Source of the DNA: Eunapius fragilis
Lineage: Eukaryota > Porifera > Demospongiae > Spongillida > Spongillidae
Reading direction: 5' to 3'
Length of the DNA stretch: 64,000 nt
Assembly: GCA_963681505.1 (NCBI GenBank)
Contig: OY811993.1
Location: 393,562 to 457,561, forward strand
In this document: positions 1 through 11,425 of the stretch, piece by piece
Position numbering within the stretch: position 1 is the stretch's first letter
How the letters are laid out: each line of letters begins with the position of its first letter
Position numbers and translations under genes: made by a program
The notes under the pieces: model-generated
Seen by the model: only the letters and a program-made list of their open reading frames with translations
Databases searched by the model: none
Told to the model about the DNA's origin: nothing

Positions 1-214
1 CTCTCATCATCAGCACTCCTCACATATCACCCAGTCCACCCTCTCCCCTTGTCCATCTCTCATCACCAGCACTCCTCACATATCACCCAGTCCACCCTCT
101 CCCCTTGTCCATCTCTCATCCCCAGCACTCCTCACATATCACCCAGTCCACCCTCTCACCTTGTCCATCTCTCATCACCAGCACTCCTCACATATCACCC
201 CTCCACCCTCTCAC
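1..214. repeat. 56-bp minisatellite derived from an exon-intron border of gene A
   Basis: About four copies of a 56-bp unit run from the window edge to the 3' end of gene A exon 6. Read on the minus strand, each unit contains the last 17 or so nucleotides of the exon (GAGAGATGGACAAG) followed by the intron start. The copy bordering 160 keeps a GT after CAAG; the two further copies read GGGG there and have lost it. The array therefore carries one intact decoy splice donor 55 nt beyond the real one. Confidence 0.9.
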
Positions 215-2475
215 CTTGTCCATCTCTCATCACAGTTACTGAACATGACTGCTTCACTAGCTCATGGAGCTGTACAGCACTGGAGTAGGACTGGTACAGG
301 CTGTATCCGATGGTGAACAGGGACGATGCTACAATGAACGCTGCACAACAGAATGCCATGGCAATGACACACCCATCCCATCAGACACGCCCCCTTTGTA
401 CCTCCGTAGTAATAGTACTCCTCAACGTACCACACCACTAGGCACAAGATCTGGAATCCATAGAAGGGTGTGAGGACTTCCTGGTACAGCAACACATAGA
501 TCGGTTTCACTGGGACATCAATTGAGTTAACTCCATATGTGGTGTGCCTACGGAGCCAATTGGAACTCAACACACATGCTCAGAGGACCATGTGAACATA
601 CACATGTGCTCAGAGGACCATGTGAACATACACATGTGCTCAGAGGACCATGTGAGCATACACATGTGCTCAGAGGACCATGTGAGCATACACATGTGCT
701 CAGAGGACCATGTGAGCATACACATGTGCTCAGAGGACCATGTGAACATACACACGTGCTCAGAGGACCATGTGAGCATACACACGTGCTCAGAGGACCA
801 TGTGAGCATACACATGTGCTCAGAGGACCATGTGAGCATACACATGTACTCAGAGGACCATGTGAGCATACACATGTACTCAGAGGACCATGTGAGCATA
901 CACATGTGCTCAGAGGACCATGTGAACATACACATGTGCTCAGAGGACCATGTGAGCATACACATGTGCTCAGAGGACCATGTGAGCATACACATGTACT
1001 CAGAGGACCATGTGAGCATACACATGTGCTCAGAGGACCCTGTGGACATACACATGTGCTCAGAGGACCATGTGAACATTAACATATACAATCTACTCAC
1101 ATACACACATATGTGCATATGCAATTGTGGACCCAGGTTTAATTCAACCAGACACTAGCATAACTGTCCACGTTGAATCCATACTTGAAGTATGTCCATA
1201 TTATTGAGGTATCCACACATCAGGGGGTGGCAGGAATAGAGGGATTCCATTGTGCATCAGGGGGTGAGGGGGGGGGGCGGTCCCACACACAATCAGGCAC
1301 ACAGCTCTATACAATTCACAAATGATCTTTATTCAACAGGAGTACAACGTTGAACAGTTTCAGATTTGAATAACAATGCCAATTCTGTCATACATGTAGC
1401 TTTATAATGTACATGCATGATTGAACTGACGTATACTGATTTGTCCTTATTTGGTACCAGGATCAACGAACAAACCATCCAGAAAGTACACCTACCACTA
1501 AAGGCATGCACACAGGAACTTAGTGAATCTAATTTTTTGCTGGTATCATTAGGTACGATATATGTGCACGCTTCACACTTCAGCACTGCAAGCTGACTGT
1601 GGTTATAAAACCTTAAAAAACAAAGTGTAACTTTGGTATAAACGCACGTATTCAAATCATGTGCATTAATACCAAAGTTATGGTTTTGTGTATACAGTGT
1701 AGGTGCATACATGGATACAGAATATCATATCTTGCCACGCCCATGACGTCATACGTCCACATGTTTACTTACTTTTCCTCGTAGTCGTGGCCGCTTAACC
1801 CTGTGATGCTCTCGTGTAAGCCCGCGAGAGTGCGACCATCATCGTGCCCACTGGAGGAATGTATAATGTGGTCACAACGGCAGACCCCCGGCCCCCCCCC
1901 CCCCGGCCCCCCGGCCCCCCCCCCCCGCTTGTACTACCTCAGCAGAACGAACTTGTCTTCGTCAGCACAGTACAGGTAGCGTAGTCGACAGTGTGTCAGG
2001 TACCTGACCGTGTGCGCGTTGATCTTAATCCCTTCCTTGTCGACACCAGACGCATCCGGAAACGTAGCGACTTGCACAGTAGACACGCGCTGTTGTCCGT
2101 AGGCGTCCTGCGGGACAAAGCAATATGTTGGCACACGTTAGTTAAAACGCCTCCTTCGACCTACCGTCACGACCACCGTAGTAGCGCGAGAGAGGGGACA
2201 AGACTTGTACGTAAGCCTCACCCATAACGCGCGGTACCAGTACGCAAACAACAGACCCACACCGAGCGGTAATATCGCTAAAGGATAAATCAGCAGCGCT
2301 TTGACAATGCTGAACACATAACCGCTTTGAGGCTGTAGGGGGAAAGGAAATAAGGAGTAAGGTCACCAAACGACCTAGCCGTACGTACAGGAGATGGGTG
2401 GATGTCATTGTCCGTGTGCAAGACGTCGCTATAATTAGATCCTTTCCTTTGTGTGGGCACCCCTTCGGGTTTCAT
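215..2475 (-). CDS. ATP13A: Gene A: P5B-type ATPase (ATP13A family), N-terminal six exons, cut by the window edge
   Basis: Exons, in transcript order, are 2389-2475, 2165-2332, 1938-2107, 1773-1850, 402-547 and 215-340, all with GT-AG introns; the gene continues beyond position 1. The ATG at 2475 is chosen because exon 1 ends in the same Pro-Ser-Pro/phase-0 border as paralogue B. Exon 2 encodes the hydrophobic N-terminal segment typical of P5B pumps. Exon 5 encodes YGVNSIDVPVK and a first transmembrane segment, and exon 6 encodes LHELVKQSCSVTVMRDG. Exons 2, 4, 5 and 6 have exactly the same lengths as in gene B (168, 78, 146 and 126 nt) and all phases agree, so this is an intact paralogue as far as it is seen. 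P5B ATPases of animals act in late endosomes and lysosomes and export polyamines; that role is inferred from the family. No catalytic motif lies in the visible part. Confidence 0.9.
571..1080. repeat. 30-bp minisatellite in intron 4 of gene A
   Basis: Seventeen copies of a 30-bp unit (core ATGTGCTCAGAGGACCATGT) with a few point variants lie just beyond the acceptor side of exon 5. The unit length is a multiple of three and has no stop in several frames, so long artefactual open frames appear on both strands. Confidence 0.95.
1883..1928. repeat. Interrupted poly-C tract in intron 3 of gene A
   Basis: Runs of C broken by GG lie a few bases from the splice donor of exon 3 (1938). The length of such a tract is likely to be uncertain in any assembly. 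Confidence 0.8.
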
Positions 2476-3760
2476 CGATCGTCAACTTAATCCAGTCAAC
2501 GTCGATCGAATAGCGATAATATTTTATTATATTACCCTTCAATATGAACTATGTAACTGGGAGTTATATTAATGTTTCGCACATATATATATAACGTGTC
2601 ACAATCACTAATTATCACGTGTCACCATAAGGGCGTTTCCGCACTAGCAAAGGTGCCCAAACCGGATCTATCCGCATTGTGGCCAATGAATTCGATCAGC
2701 GACTAAATTCATTGCCGCAATGCGGCCTTAAATGTAATGTTCAACTCCAGGCAAACACATATGTAACTACACTACATCTAAAACTAAACTAGCAAACCCA
2801 AGGACGGATGCAGCATATGCTTCTCTGCACCGCAGCAGACACTTGTAGGCTCGTAGGATTTAGCTTTGATTTTTGCGAGCCAAATCGCATAGGCATATGG
2901 GCCAAAGACAACAATATAGCAATTAGATAGAAGACATGTGTTTGTGCTATGGTCTCTTATATTTGGTCTTCTTCGACGTTGCCTGCATCTCCTAAAATGA
3001 GCAGAGTTGCGACATTAGGATTTGTACATTTCGGTTTTGGGGTTTGCGGGGGGGGGGGGGGGGGAGCCGAACTTTTGCAGTGGCGGATCCAAGGGGGGGG
3101 GGGGGGGGGGGATGGCGGGGTTAGAAATTAAATATTCATAGCTACAAGGGGCGGTGTCTTATGTCGCGCTGATGATATAAATACAACGAAAACGCGCCGA
3201 AGTAACATGATAACAGTAAAAAGCGGCTGGGGCGAAGCCCCAGACCCCGGGTACATCTTCCTCTCTTACGCGCTATATTGCGTAGCCACGCCCAAACCAT
3301 GATTATTAACGCCCCTCCCCTTTGCCCCCCCCCCTCGCAAAAAAATTCTGGATCCGCGGCATCCGCCCCTGCGAAGGAGCCTGCTTCAGGAATCAACTTT
3401 TCCCTCTCCGACTCGAAACTGACCTCCGATTGCACCCGTCCCTCCCTCCCGACACTCTTCTTTGAAACGCTCTAATGGCGCCACGTCTCTGGGGGTTCGC
3501 CTCCATTGTATCGGGGGTGCCTGCGGTGCCACACTGTACTGCCTCTGAGGTTGCAAATATGTGTCAGGACGTGTGACAGCCAAGACAAGTGGATGTCCTG
3601 ATTTCCAAGGTGCAGTAGTAACACCATCAGATCAATTATCATCAGAGTGCGATAGACCTGTAGGCTCCAAAATCGATGGAATTCAAGCCACCATTAAAGA
3701 TCTTTTAATGAAGCTATTTATGTTAGCATGTCAATGTAAAATGGCCTTCATTCTTGGAAC
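2476..3760. other. Region upstream of gene A, without a recognisable gene
   Basis: This is AT-rich DNA up to about 3040. It is followed by two G/C homopolymer tracts around 3049-3111 and 3326-3345, which border a probable palindromic repeat element listed separately. The first few hundred bases should hold the promoter of gene A, but I see no convincing TATA box or other defined motif. Confidence 0.5.
3079..3378. mobile_element. Palindrome-ended G-tract repeat element
   Basis: The segment begins TGGCGGATCCAAGGGGG and ends with CCCCC tracts, TTCTGGATCCGC and CATCCGCCCCTG, so its ends are inverted copies of GCGGATCC plus a homopolymer. The same ends occur at 38938-39335 and 59219-59370 in this window, which marks it as a non-autonomous interspersed element. 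No coding capacity is seen. Confidence 0.55.
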
Positions 3761-3960
3761 TGCTGAGCCCATAAGTGCCTAGCTGAGCCCATAAGTACCC
3801 AGCTGAGCCCATAAGTATCCAGCTGAGCCCATAAGTACCTAGCTGAGCCCATAAGTGCCTAGCTGAGCCCATAAGTACCCAGCTGAGCCCATAAGTGCCT
3901 AGCTGAGCCCATAAGTACCTAGCTGTGCCCATAAGTGCCTAGCTGAGCCCATAAGTGCCA
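3761..3960. repeat. 20-bp minisatellite at the broken end of the ATP13A duplicate
   Basis: Ten copies of a 20-bp unit (AGCTGAGCCCATAAGTGCCT with TACC/TGCC variants) end 13 bp before the point where similarity to gene B starts. The open frame of the duplicate's last exon reads into this array before meeting a stop. Confidence 0.95.
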
Positions 3961-4362
3961 AGTTCACTGTTGTCCCTCTAAGAACAGCATACAACCATCT
4001 TGAATGAAACACATGGCTCTGTGAATGAGTGGGTGTGGCAAATGAATGACAGTAAAGTCTGGTCCCCAGTCCCACATGAATGACAGTAATGTCTTGTCAG
4101 TCCCACATCTGCATTCCATACCTCCAAGGTGTAAGTAAGGACCACATAGAGCAGGGCTATCTCTGCTAAGCCTATCCTGAAGAAAAAGTATGGGTGGGGC
4201 TGGATTTGAAGGAATTTCCACAGTCCAGGTAACCAGTGGGCGGGTGCCAGTGTCAGGAACACATTGCAGGGAACCATGACAACCAAACAAAACATGAACA
4301 ACACTGCGTAGGAGGGAAATATATATAGAAAGAGGGGGGAGGAGGGAGGGAGGGAGGAGGGA

Positions 4363-4480
<118 letters not shown>

Positions 4481-4860
4481 CAACAATAGCAGTACACTCA
4501 CCATTGGTGTAGAGAGGCTTGCCATATGGAGGTCCTGTGGACAGACTGACAGCCAGTGAGACATATAAAAATATGGATGCTTGAAAAATGACTGTGTTTT
4601 CACTACACAGGATGGTTGTATCTTCTTTCACTACTACAGGAACAAACCTTATTAAAAAGAAAGTGAAAACATCAAAGTCATTGAGACAACAGCAAGGAGA
4701 TGTCCCACCATTTCCTGCTTTTGAGGTAGAACAAGACACCAGACTGATACCCCACCATGAGCAGAACATGCAAGATGACTCCAAAGAGAACGTCAATACC
4801 AGCCAGTGTACCTGGAGGGCGTTGCTTTGAGAGGTGCGGGTAAGGTTCAGTAATCCCCAC

Positions 4861-4990
4861 TGGAGGGTGTGAGGGGAGATGGTGGAGAGGAGTGGAGGGT
4901 GTGAGGGGAGATGGTGGAGAGGAGTGGAGTGAGTGAGGGGAGATGGTGGAGAGGAGTGGAGTGAGTGAGGGGAGATGGTGGAGAGGAGTG
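4861..4990. repeat. About 32-bp repeat in the duplicate's intron 21
   Basis: Four copies of GAGTGGAGTGAGTGAGGGGA-type units lie directly between exons 21 and 22. The homologous array in gene B (22680-22770) has fewer copies. Confidence 0.85.
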
Positions 4991-5106
4991 GTGAGGTCAT
5001 TACTTCACTTACTGACAAAGGCCATTGCAAGAATTATGACGAGGTCAATATAAAGGTACTCTTTATCCCCCATGGCAGAGTTATACTGAAGGAAGAAGAA
5101 CACCTC

Positions 5107-5325
5107 AACATACACATGCACACATATACACACACATACACACACATACACATACACACCCATGCATACACACCCATGCACACGCACGCACACATACACA
5201 CGCATACGCACACATGTATTACACACACATACACACACATGCATACACACCCATGCATACATACCCATACACATCCATGCATACACATACACACACTACA
5301 CACCCATGCGTACACACCCACCCAA
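5107..5325. repeat. CA-rich microsatellite
   Basis: Degenerate CACATA/CACACC repeats lie in the duplicate's intron 20, abutting the 5' splice site of exon 20. In gene B the same place (22890-22990) holds a shorter version. Confidence 0.9.
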
Positions 5326-5689
5326 TAAAGTATGGCTACAGATGTAAATTCACTGAGTGAATAGAGAGCCATAAACTTGAAGACACTGAAGGATGTAGTT
5401 AAGGCAGCTCTTCCCTCCATGATGACCTTGGGCACACAGGTGATGTTGGGGACCTTGGAGGTGAAGGGAGAGGCCACACTAGCCTCTGCCTCTGACAGAG
5501 ATATGCCTGCGTGGGCTGCCTTCAGGGCCTGGGGACCAGAGGCATTACCTCATTGGTCACATGACCCATACACTTACCCCACCTACCCTAGTCCCTGCAG
5601 ATCTGTTACCAGCTGAGCCTTCTTCTGGTCAGGTGACATCCTGGCAAAGACTGTCCCTTTGACCAACAACTGAAAAGTTCCAAATACAT

Positions 5690-5805
5690 CAATGGCCACA
5701 CCCATAACACATCAATGACCACACCCATAACACATCAATGACCACACCATAACATATCAATGACCACACCCATAACACATCAATGACCACACCCATAACA
5801 AGAGG
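5690..5805. repeat. 23-bp minisatellite in the duplicate's intron 17
   Basis: About five copies of ACATCAATGACCACACCCATA. Gene B has about eight copies of a GGCC variant at 23436-23620. Confidence 0.9.
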
Positions 5806-6299
5806 TCTTTAACCTTTGGCAGCAAATTGGGAAAGATGAGTTTGATGGCTTCAAAGGACTTCCCATCCACAACAAGATGAAACTGTCGCTGCACAGCCAC
5901 ATCCATGTTCTGGTAGCCATGGTAACCATCCACGTTCTGGTAGCCATTCATCCTGGACAGGGTGGAAGTGTGGCTCTGAAGGTCTGGGAACTTGGTTAAT
6001 GTTTTGTGCTGTTAAGCACCCGGCACTAACTTTGATGATGGTGACTTTGGCTATACAGAAGGCTGGCAAGGTCACCCACTTCTTTGAGGAGGTGAAAGGT
6101 CACAGAGGGTGTAGTCAGTAAAATCTCTTAGAGAAATGTATTCATCTTAGCACCAGCCATGAAGCTATTGACGTATGCAGAGATGAAATTTATATGGTAT
6201 AAGTACCTAATAGATTTTTAGTGCTGAGTGGCAACCATAGCTTAGTGCCGAGCAGGAAACCTGAGTAACCTAGGCATTTGGCTGGGAGTTTGTCAAAAC

Positions 6300-6442
6300 T
6301 TATTCGGAAAAATCGATTATATATTTTCAAGTGTTGGGAAAAATCGATATTCAGATCCAGAAAAACCTGAAAAATCAATTAGTGTTTTAAAAGTATTCAC
6401 AAAAATCAATTTTCATTATTCCGGGGAGGTTGCACACCCTAG
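6300..6442. mobile_element. Fragment of a hAT-like non-autonomous element
   Basis: The stretch holds several AAAAATCGATT motifs and ends in GGTTGCACACCCTAGG. The same composition and terminus occur in the complete element at 55512-56669, which has TAGGGTGTGTAACC ends. A matching left end is not clear here. Confidence 0.5.
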
Positions 6443-7680
6443 GATTCATATGTTAATGGGTTCCCGGGGCAATTCACACAGTAATGGAGCCAGCACGAAG
6501 GAATAGGAAAGATATGCATGCATAATCTTACCTTCTAGCTGTTCCTAGCTTTGGAGTACTAGTTGTGGAACCACATTGGTGCAGCAAACATCACTAGGCT
6601 CCAATGCACAATTAAATTAGTGAATATGTGGGACATTACTTCTACAAATTGGGAAGACAACATTAGATCACTGTTGTTGAACCTAATGGTAACAGTTGTG
6701 TGGGTGAAAATGCAAGGATTCTGAGGATTCTCCTGCGCAAGCGCCTCCGATTCGGTAGAAATGCAAAGTGACTCGCAATTAAAAAAAAAAAGACTACATA
6801 AAAGTCCAAAGGACTACGCAAAGGATAACATCTCTCTAAACTACTCTTAGTTTTGTTCTGTTCGGTGTGTACTATTTTGTGGAAGAAGAGTGATTGTGGT
6901 TTGGACTGTGTACGCGTACATGATGTATATACATGTATAATTATACATTATAATATATATGTGTGTGCGTACAAGTATGTGTATGTATACATGTATATGT
7001 ATGTGTGTGTGCGTGCATGTATGTATGTGTGTGTGTTTTATATATATGTAATAAATCCTCCAGGAACGGTAAAAAAATGTTATCACCACAGTAAAACACA
7101 CTGGTATATACTGGACCAGAATCTGTTGCCGCAAGTTAAAAAACTATCACCAATCAAGATTTATAGCTGGTGGATACTCTAATTAGGTCAGGAAAGTGTA
7201 CTTGTCTACGGAAAGCACATTTGCCTCCAGAAACCAAAACTTTCAATATAAAGGGGGTACGTTTTTTTAGAATTCAATGGCAGAGGATACTGAGCTACAA
7301 GATCCCGTTGCCGCAAGTGAAGTATCATCTTGGACTAGTTAATTGGTAATTATCAAGTATAGGTTTTTTGCTGCTATACATTCCCGTCTTGAAAATTGAT
7401 CACGGATAATTCACACAAAAAAAAAAATTATATATTGTCTTTCTAAATATGCACAACAGAAATCATCCAATCATGTAACGGAATCTCAGATATTTAAAAA
7501 CAAATAACAACTTTGGAGACCGCTCGTTTCTCCATATGCTGAAAGCCCACGTATGAACCCTGACGGAATTGCGCACCATAGATATGACACACTCAAGCTA
7601 TGCACACAGTCAGCCTGAATCCTAATGTGCAAAATCTTGCATACCGTATAACAAACCCGCAAGGCCAATTATCCCCGCCC
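6443..7680. other. AT-rich region without a recognisable gene
   Basis: It contains a short TATG/CATG-rich microsatellite at about 6915-7045 and two short near-repeats (CTGTTGCCGCAAGT at 7120 and CCCGTTGCCGCAAGT at 7303). Just before 7707 lie a CCAAT box (7660-7664) and a GC-box-like CCCCGCCCC (7673-7681), which may be the promoter of the next gene. Nothing else is supported. Confidence 0.5.
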
Positions 7681-7706
7681 CTCAGTACTAGTAGTTCGAT
7701 AGGAAC

Positions 7707-9431
7707 ATGGTTACTTCCGTACTACCGCTAGTCACGATCCTAGTAGTGGCAGTGTATCAGGTGACAAGGTGCAAAGGGGTTCTTCCGATACAGGCAAGCT
7801 GGTTCAGGGACCGCTACTCGCCCGATGAGTGGGACGACACGTTAAGGCAGTTTACGTCATCGGTCGGCGGGAAAGTGGTAGTTCTAAGGGGTCCCCAGTT
7901 CCGTGTTCGCTCCAAAGACGACATCGTTGACGACTACAACACCTGGGTCTGGTGCGGCACGAACCCTGGTGGAGTAGGACCAGTGGGCGGATGCCTGGAG
8001 GCCATTGAGAAGCGAGCCGAGTTGAAAGGGTTGCGCGTGGGAGTGTGGATGACGTACGACTACCAGTACCACTACTCACCCGAGGCTATGGTCCGCTGCC
8101 CCGAACTTGACGGTATTACCAACTCCTCGCGCATCTATTACCACGTCGTCGTTCCCCTGTCCACGACGGTCTTCCTCAACGAATCCGACCCTTGTTCGTT
8201 TGCGCCGGGGTCCGATGTGGGCGTGGTTCTGACATCCTTCGCGGGAACGGATCCCCTTGAGATCCTTCTCGAGAAGGCTGCTGAGCGGGACGTGGGCGTC
8301 TTTGCCGGGTTACCGATGAACTGGTCTCCGTGGAACGAAACCGTCGTACCCTCGTATCTGGACCTCATTCAACGGATCATCATGGACCACCGCATCCGTT
8401 TCTCAGGATCACTCAATTCTACGTTGCTCGGATACTATTCCACCGATGAAACGTTCATCGGAGCTCCGTACATTAACCTACTTTCACTATACAAGTCCAT
8501 AGGAACGATGATCAAGGCTGTCGGAAAGAAGTTTTTACTCTCTCCGTACATCGACGTCAACTACTCTCAACTGAACAGCTCTGTGGACGCGCATGTTAAA
8601 GGTATGCAGACTATTCTCGACCTCAAAATCGCAGACATCGTAGCAGTGCAAGAAGGCCGTGGGACGTCCAAGGGAAGCTACTATTGGCAGCACGAGATGG
8701 ACCTCTCTATTCAACAGGTGGACCCAACGCTGTTGCGGATAGTCCAGTACCTCGATCCGGCAGTGCCGAACAACCAGACGTATCGAAAACAGTACGCTGC
8801 GAGCAATCGACAGCTCTTCGAAGCATTTGCGAAGCAGATCGACGAATGGAACGAGATCGAGGCCGACTATCCCGTGGCATTGTGGCTTAACGTGGAGGCC
8901 TTCGAGTACCTCAGGGACTACCCTTGTCTTCCGGTTGACCAAGACGGTTCTGGCATGGCGGAACTTCTTGATCGCACCTCGAAGCAGAGAATCGATAGAG
9001 CATTCACTGTCCAAGCAGCTTTTGTTTCCGGGGTAATCAGCTTCGCGTGGGATTCTGACTACCTTTGCGTTCCTGCGGGTTCGAGTTATGATACATCTCT
9101 CTCAGACGAAATCTTCCACGATGGTTGGAGACCGGTGACATCTTTAATCTACCAGGACCCTTCAAACAGCTCTCGCTTGATCGCCGTCGGCCTAAACCTG
9201 GATCGCGCAGCCTCATACTTCATCACCTACAGAGATGTGTCTGGTAAGGTGTACAACCTTACAGACGTCCGTCCTGTATATTTTGACCCTTCATGGGGGC
9301 AAGAGCACAACAGATTAAGCGACCTGCAGGCGAGCACATTGCCATTTTCATTTTGGGACGAACTTGATCCGCAGTATCCGTATGTAGGAGTTGTGCCTGA
9401 TAATTCATTTTGGCCTTGTTTCATAAATTAG
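7707..9431 (+). CDS. Secreted glycoside-hydrolase-like protein (resembles DUF4434-type TIM barrels), single exon
   Basis: A 574-residue open frame runs from ATG to TAG without an intron. Residues 1-24 form a signal peptide (hydrophobic LVTILVVAVY followed by TRCKG). The body has alternating strands and helices with motifs that I associate with DUF4434/GH-like barrels: PIQASWFRDR near the start, RVGVWMTYDYQ, a VFAGLPMNW strand, LGYYSTDETF with an acidic pair, FLLSPYIDV, and IVAVQEGRGTSKGSYYW. Many N-x-S/T sites fit passage through the secretory route. Substrate and catalytic residues cannot be told from sequence alone; the Asp-Glu of STDETF and the Glu of QEGRG are candidates. The coding region is visibly richer in G+C than its flanks and has no intron, unlike its neighbours. 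Both facts would fit a gene gained from bacteria, or equally a retrocopy. The family assignment is from memory of motifs and is moderate. Confidence 0.8.
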   Translation: MVTSVLPLVTILVVAVYQVTRCKGVLPIQASWFRDRYSPDEWDDTLRQFTSSVGGKVVVLRGPQFRVRSKDDIVDDYNTWVWCGTNPGGVGPVGGCLEAIEKRAELKGLRVGVWMTYDYQYHYSPEAMVRCPELDGITNSSRIYYHVVVPLSTTVFLNESDPCSFAPGSDVGVVLTSFAGTDPLEILLEKAAERDVGVFAGLPMNWSPWNETVVPSYLDLIQRIIMDHRIRFSGSLNSTLLGYYSTDETFIGAPYINLLSLYKSIGTMIKAVGKKFLLSPYIDVNYSQLNSSVDAHVKGMQTILDLKIADIVAVQEGRGTSKGSYYWQHEMDLSIQQVDPTLLRIVQYLDPAVPNNQTYRKQYAASNRQLFEAFAKQIDEWNEIEADYPVALWLNVEAFEYLRDYPCLPVDQDGSGMAELLDRTSKQRIDRAFTVQAAFVSGVISFAWDSDYLCVPAGSSYDTSLSDEIFHDGWRPVTSLIYQDPSNSSRLIAVGLNLDRAASYFITYRDVSGKVYNLTDVRPVYFDPSWGQEHNRLSDLQASTLPFSFWDELDPQYPYVGVVPDNSFWPCFIN

Positions 9432-9466
9432 GAAAATTATGTGTGTAAATATATGTTACGACCCAG

Positions 9467-9575
9467 TTTAAAACCCGACCCGCTTCCAAGCCGGTCGACA
9501 CGCTATGAAACCGGTCGACTTGGTTCAAAACCTGTACGCAAAACTTACCCGGTTTGAAGCGGGTCGACCGTCTTC
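9467..9575. repeat. Cluster of CCGGTCGAC motifs with inverted copies
   Basis: Motifs GACCCGCTTCCAA, AAGCCGGTCGAC, AAACCGGTCGAC and TTTGAAGCGGGTCGACC lie within 110 bp, just after the stop of the preceding gene. The outer pair (CGACCCGCTTC and GAAGCGGGTCG) are exact inverted copies and could pair as a hairpin. Function unknown. Confidence 0.6.
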
Positions 9576-9818
9576 AGAACTTCTGTTTATTTATACATCT
9601 AAAAATGAGATACGCGTATCGTCCAATATAGAACTGACCTTGGGAGCCCAGGGGTGATGAATTGAAGACAATTGAAGGACCCCGCCAGCCCAGTTAACGT
9701 TCCTACAAGCATAATTAACTGGTAAATTCATCCCCTTATTTGCCCGTAGAACGCATCCGAAATACGCATGTGCAGGAGTACTGAATTGTTGACAATAATG
9801 AGAATAATACAGCAGCTC

Positions 9819-9824
9819 AATAAA
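9819..9824 (+). terminator. Possible poly(A) signal AATAAA
   Basis: First canonical AATAAA on the plus strand after the stop at 9431. The 390-bp distance makes the link to that gene tentative. Confidence 0.3.
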
Positions 9825-10186
9825 TGCAGGCCACACACACACAACAGCAGAACAGACAATGGCAATCACATTTGGATGTGCACTTATAAGTGGTATACGA
9901 TGATAAATTTCCACGCCATGCAGCAATTTTCGTTGTTTCTGACATGAATTTCACATCCATCATGTAGAGGTTTTTTTTCCAAATGATTTGTGGTACTCTC
10001 AGCCACTCTTTATGAAATTATTCTGTACAAACTTCACATTTAACAATATTACCATCCTGTATGCTCTGACATGTGCAAATATCTCTATCTCCTTAACTCT
10101 CTTCTTTCTTGTCACCTTCTTACCAGGAAAGGTTCCATTTTATTTCTGGTAAAGCACTGCACCAAATGTTTTTGCATATCTGTCTT

Positions 10187-10271
10187 TGAAAACATAATGT
10201 CTTGGAAAACATAATGTCTTGGAAAACATAATGTCTTGGAAAACATAATGTCTTGGAAAACATAATGTCTT
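10187..10271. repeat. 17-bp repeat, five copies
   Basis: Unit AACATAATGTCTTGGAA, tandem and almost perfect. Confidence 0.93.
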
Positions 10272-10289
10272 CATCCCCAGCACATGCAC

Positions 10290-10585
10290 AGAGCTGCACA
10301 AAATGCCAATGCATAAAGGTCACTACCATGTCCATCAACAGTGACCACAGTCACTACCATGTCCATCAACAGTCACCACAGTCACTACCATGTCCATCAA
10401 CAGTGACCACAGTCACTACCATGTCCACCAACAGTGACCACAGTCACTACCATGTCCACAAAATGCCAATGCATAAAGGTCACTACCATGTCCATCAACA
10501 GTGACCACAGTCACTACCATGTCCATCAACAGTGACCACAGTCACTACCATGTCCACCAAAAGTGACCACAGTCACTACCATGTT
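10290..10585. repeat. 31-bp minisatellite with duplicated flank
   Basis: Unit based on CCATGTCCATCAACAGTGACC plus ACAGTCACTA. The block CACAAAATGCCAATGCATAA, which precedes the array, recurs in its middle (about 10458), showing that a larger segment was duplicated after the array formed. Confidence 0.9.
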
Positions 10586-11219
10586 ACCTTTGTCACATGC
10601 TTTGATAGCAGCATGTACCCATAACCCAGGCCATCTTCCACACATCATTTGATTACATTGGTGTGAATCATGACACTTAGTAGATTATTAGTACATTGAA
10701 TACATGCAATGTACGGCATGAAAATAATTATCAAATCATGGACAATAACCGCTTCAATAGTAAAGTGTATTAATTGTAATGTGAACTAAAAACCTGCATT
10801 CAATGCATGCAACTTTTTCTCTCTATATCTTCATTTATACCTTTTATCTTTGGCTTTATCAGAGGTTTTCATTTTGTGTTAATTAAATATACGTTTCCAA
10901 GTCATGGCATCTCAGTGAGCGTGTTTACTTGGTGGGCCAATCGCTATCACTTCAATTTTTCTACGTAGCCCATAGAGATCTATGCGCCTGGATCTACTCT
11001 CTAAGGCGTAGAGACATTTCATTAATAACTATAACTAGTTCTAGTTTAGTCCAGCAAGTTATGATGAAGAAAGAAAGCTTTTGTAAACCAGGAATACTCT
11101 CTAAAAAGCCAATTGTAACCTAATCCCTGTGTTCAAAATTAATAGCCTTGGCATCATGGAAGTTCAAGCAAAGTGATGATAGCGTACATTGGCCAGTTCC
11201 AGTCATCTTGTAATAATTT
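10586..11219. other. Stretch without a recognisable gene
   Basis: AT-rich; I see no coding, RNA or repeat signal that I can support. Confidence 0.5.
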
Positions 11220-11222
11220 AAA

Positions 11223-11425
11223 TTGTGGGATGCAACGTGTCCAGATACTTTTGCACCTTCTTACTCTACAATCGCTGCACAGAAAGTTGGAGCAGTTGCT
11301 CAGCAGGCTGAAGAAAAGCAGATGAAAAAATATAAAGACCTTGACTCATGCCACTTTTTCACTCCAGTGGCAATAGAGACAACTGGAGTGTTTGGACCAA
11401 GAACGACTGGTTCCTTAAAGGTCAT
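11223..11425 (+). mobile_element. 3' fragment of a non-LTR retrotransposon polyprotein
   Basis: The open frame begins WDATCPDTFAPSY and continues through AGAVAQQAE-like and FTPVAIETTGVFGP sequence. This is the C-terminal region of a non-LTR element polyprotein (compare the minus-strand fragment at 57300-58035, with [12 protein letters not shown]). It is truncated at both ends. Confidence 0.7.

Noticed and set aside
537-1158. Cys/His-rich repeat proteins of about 180-200 codons on both strands
   Set aside because: Product of the 30-bp tandem repeat within an intron of gene A.
1329-1712. 127-codon minus-strand frame in gene A
   Set aside because: It lies in an intron between exons 4 and 5, shows no family resemblance, and the true exon 4 (1773-1850) joins exon 5 in phase without it.
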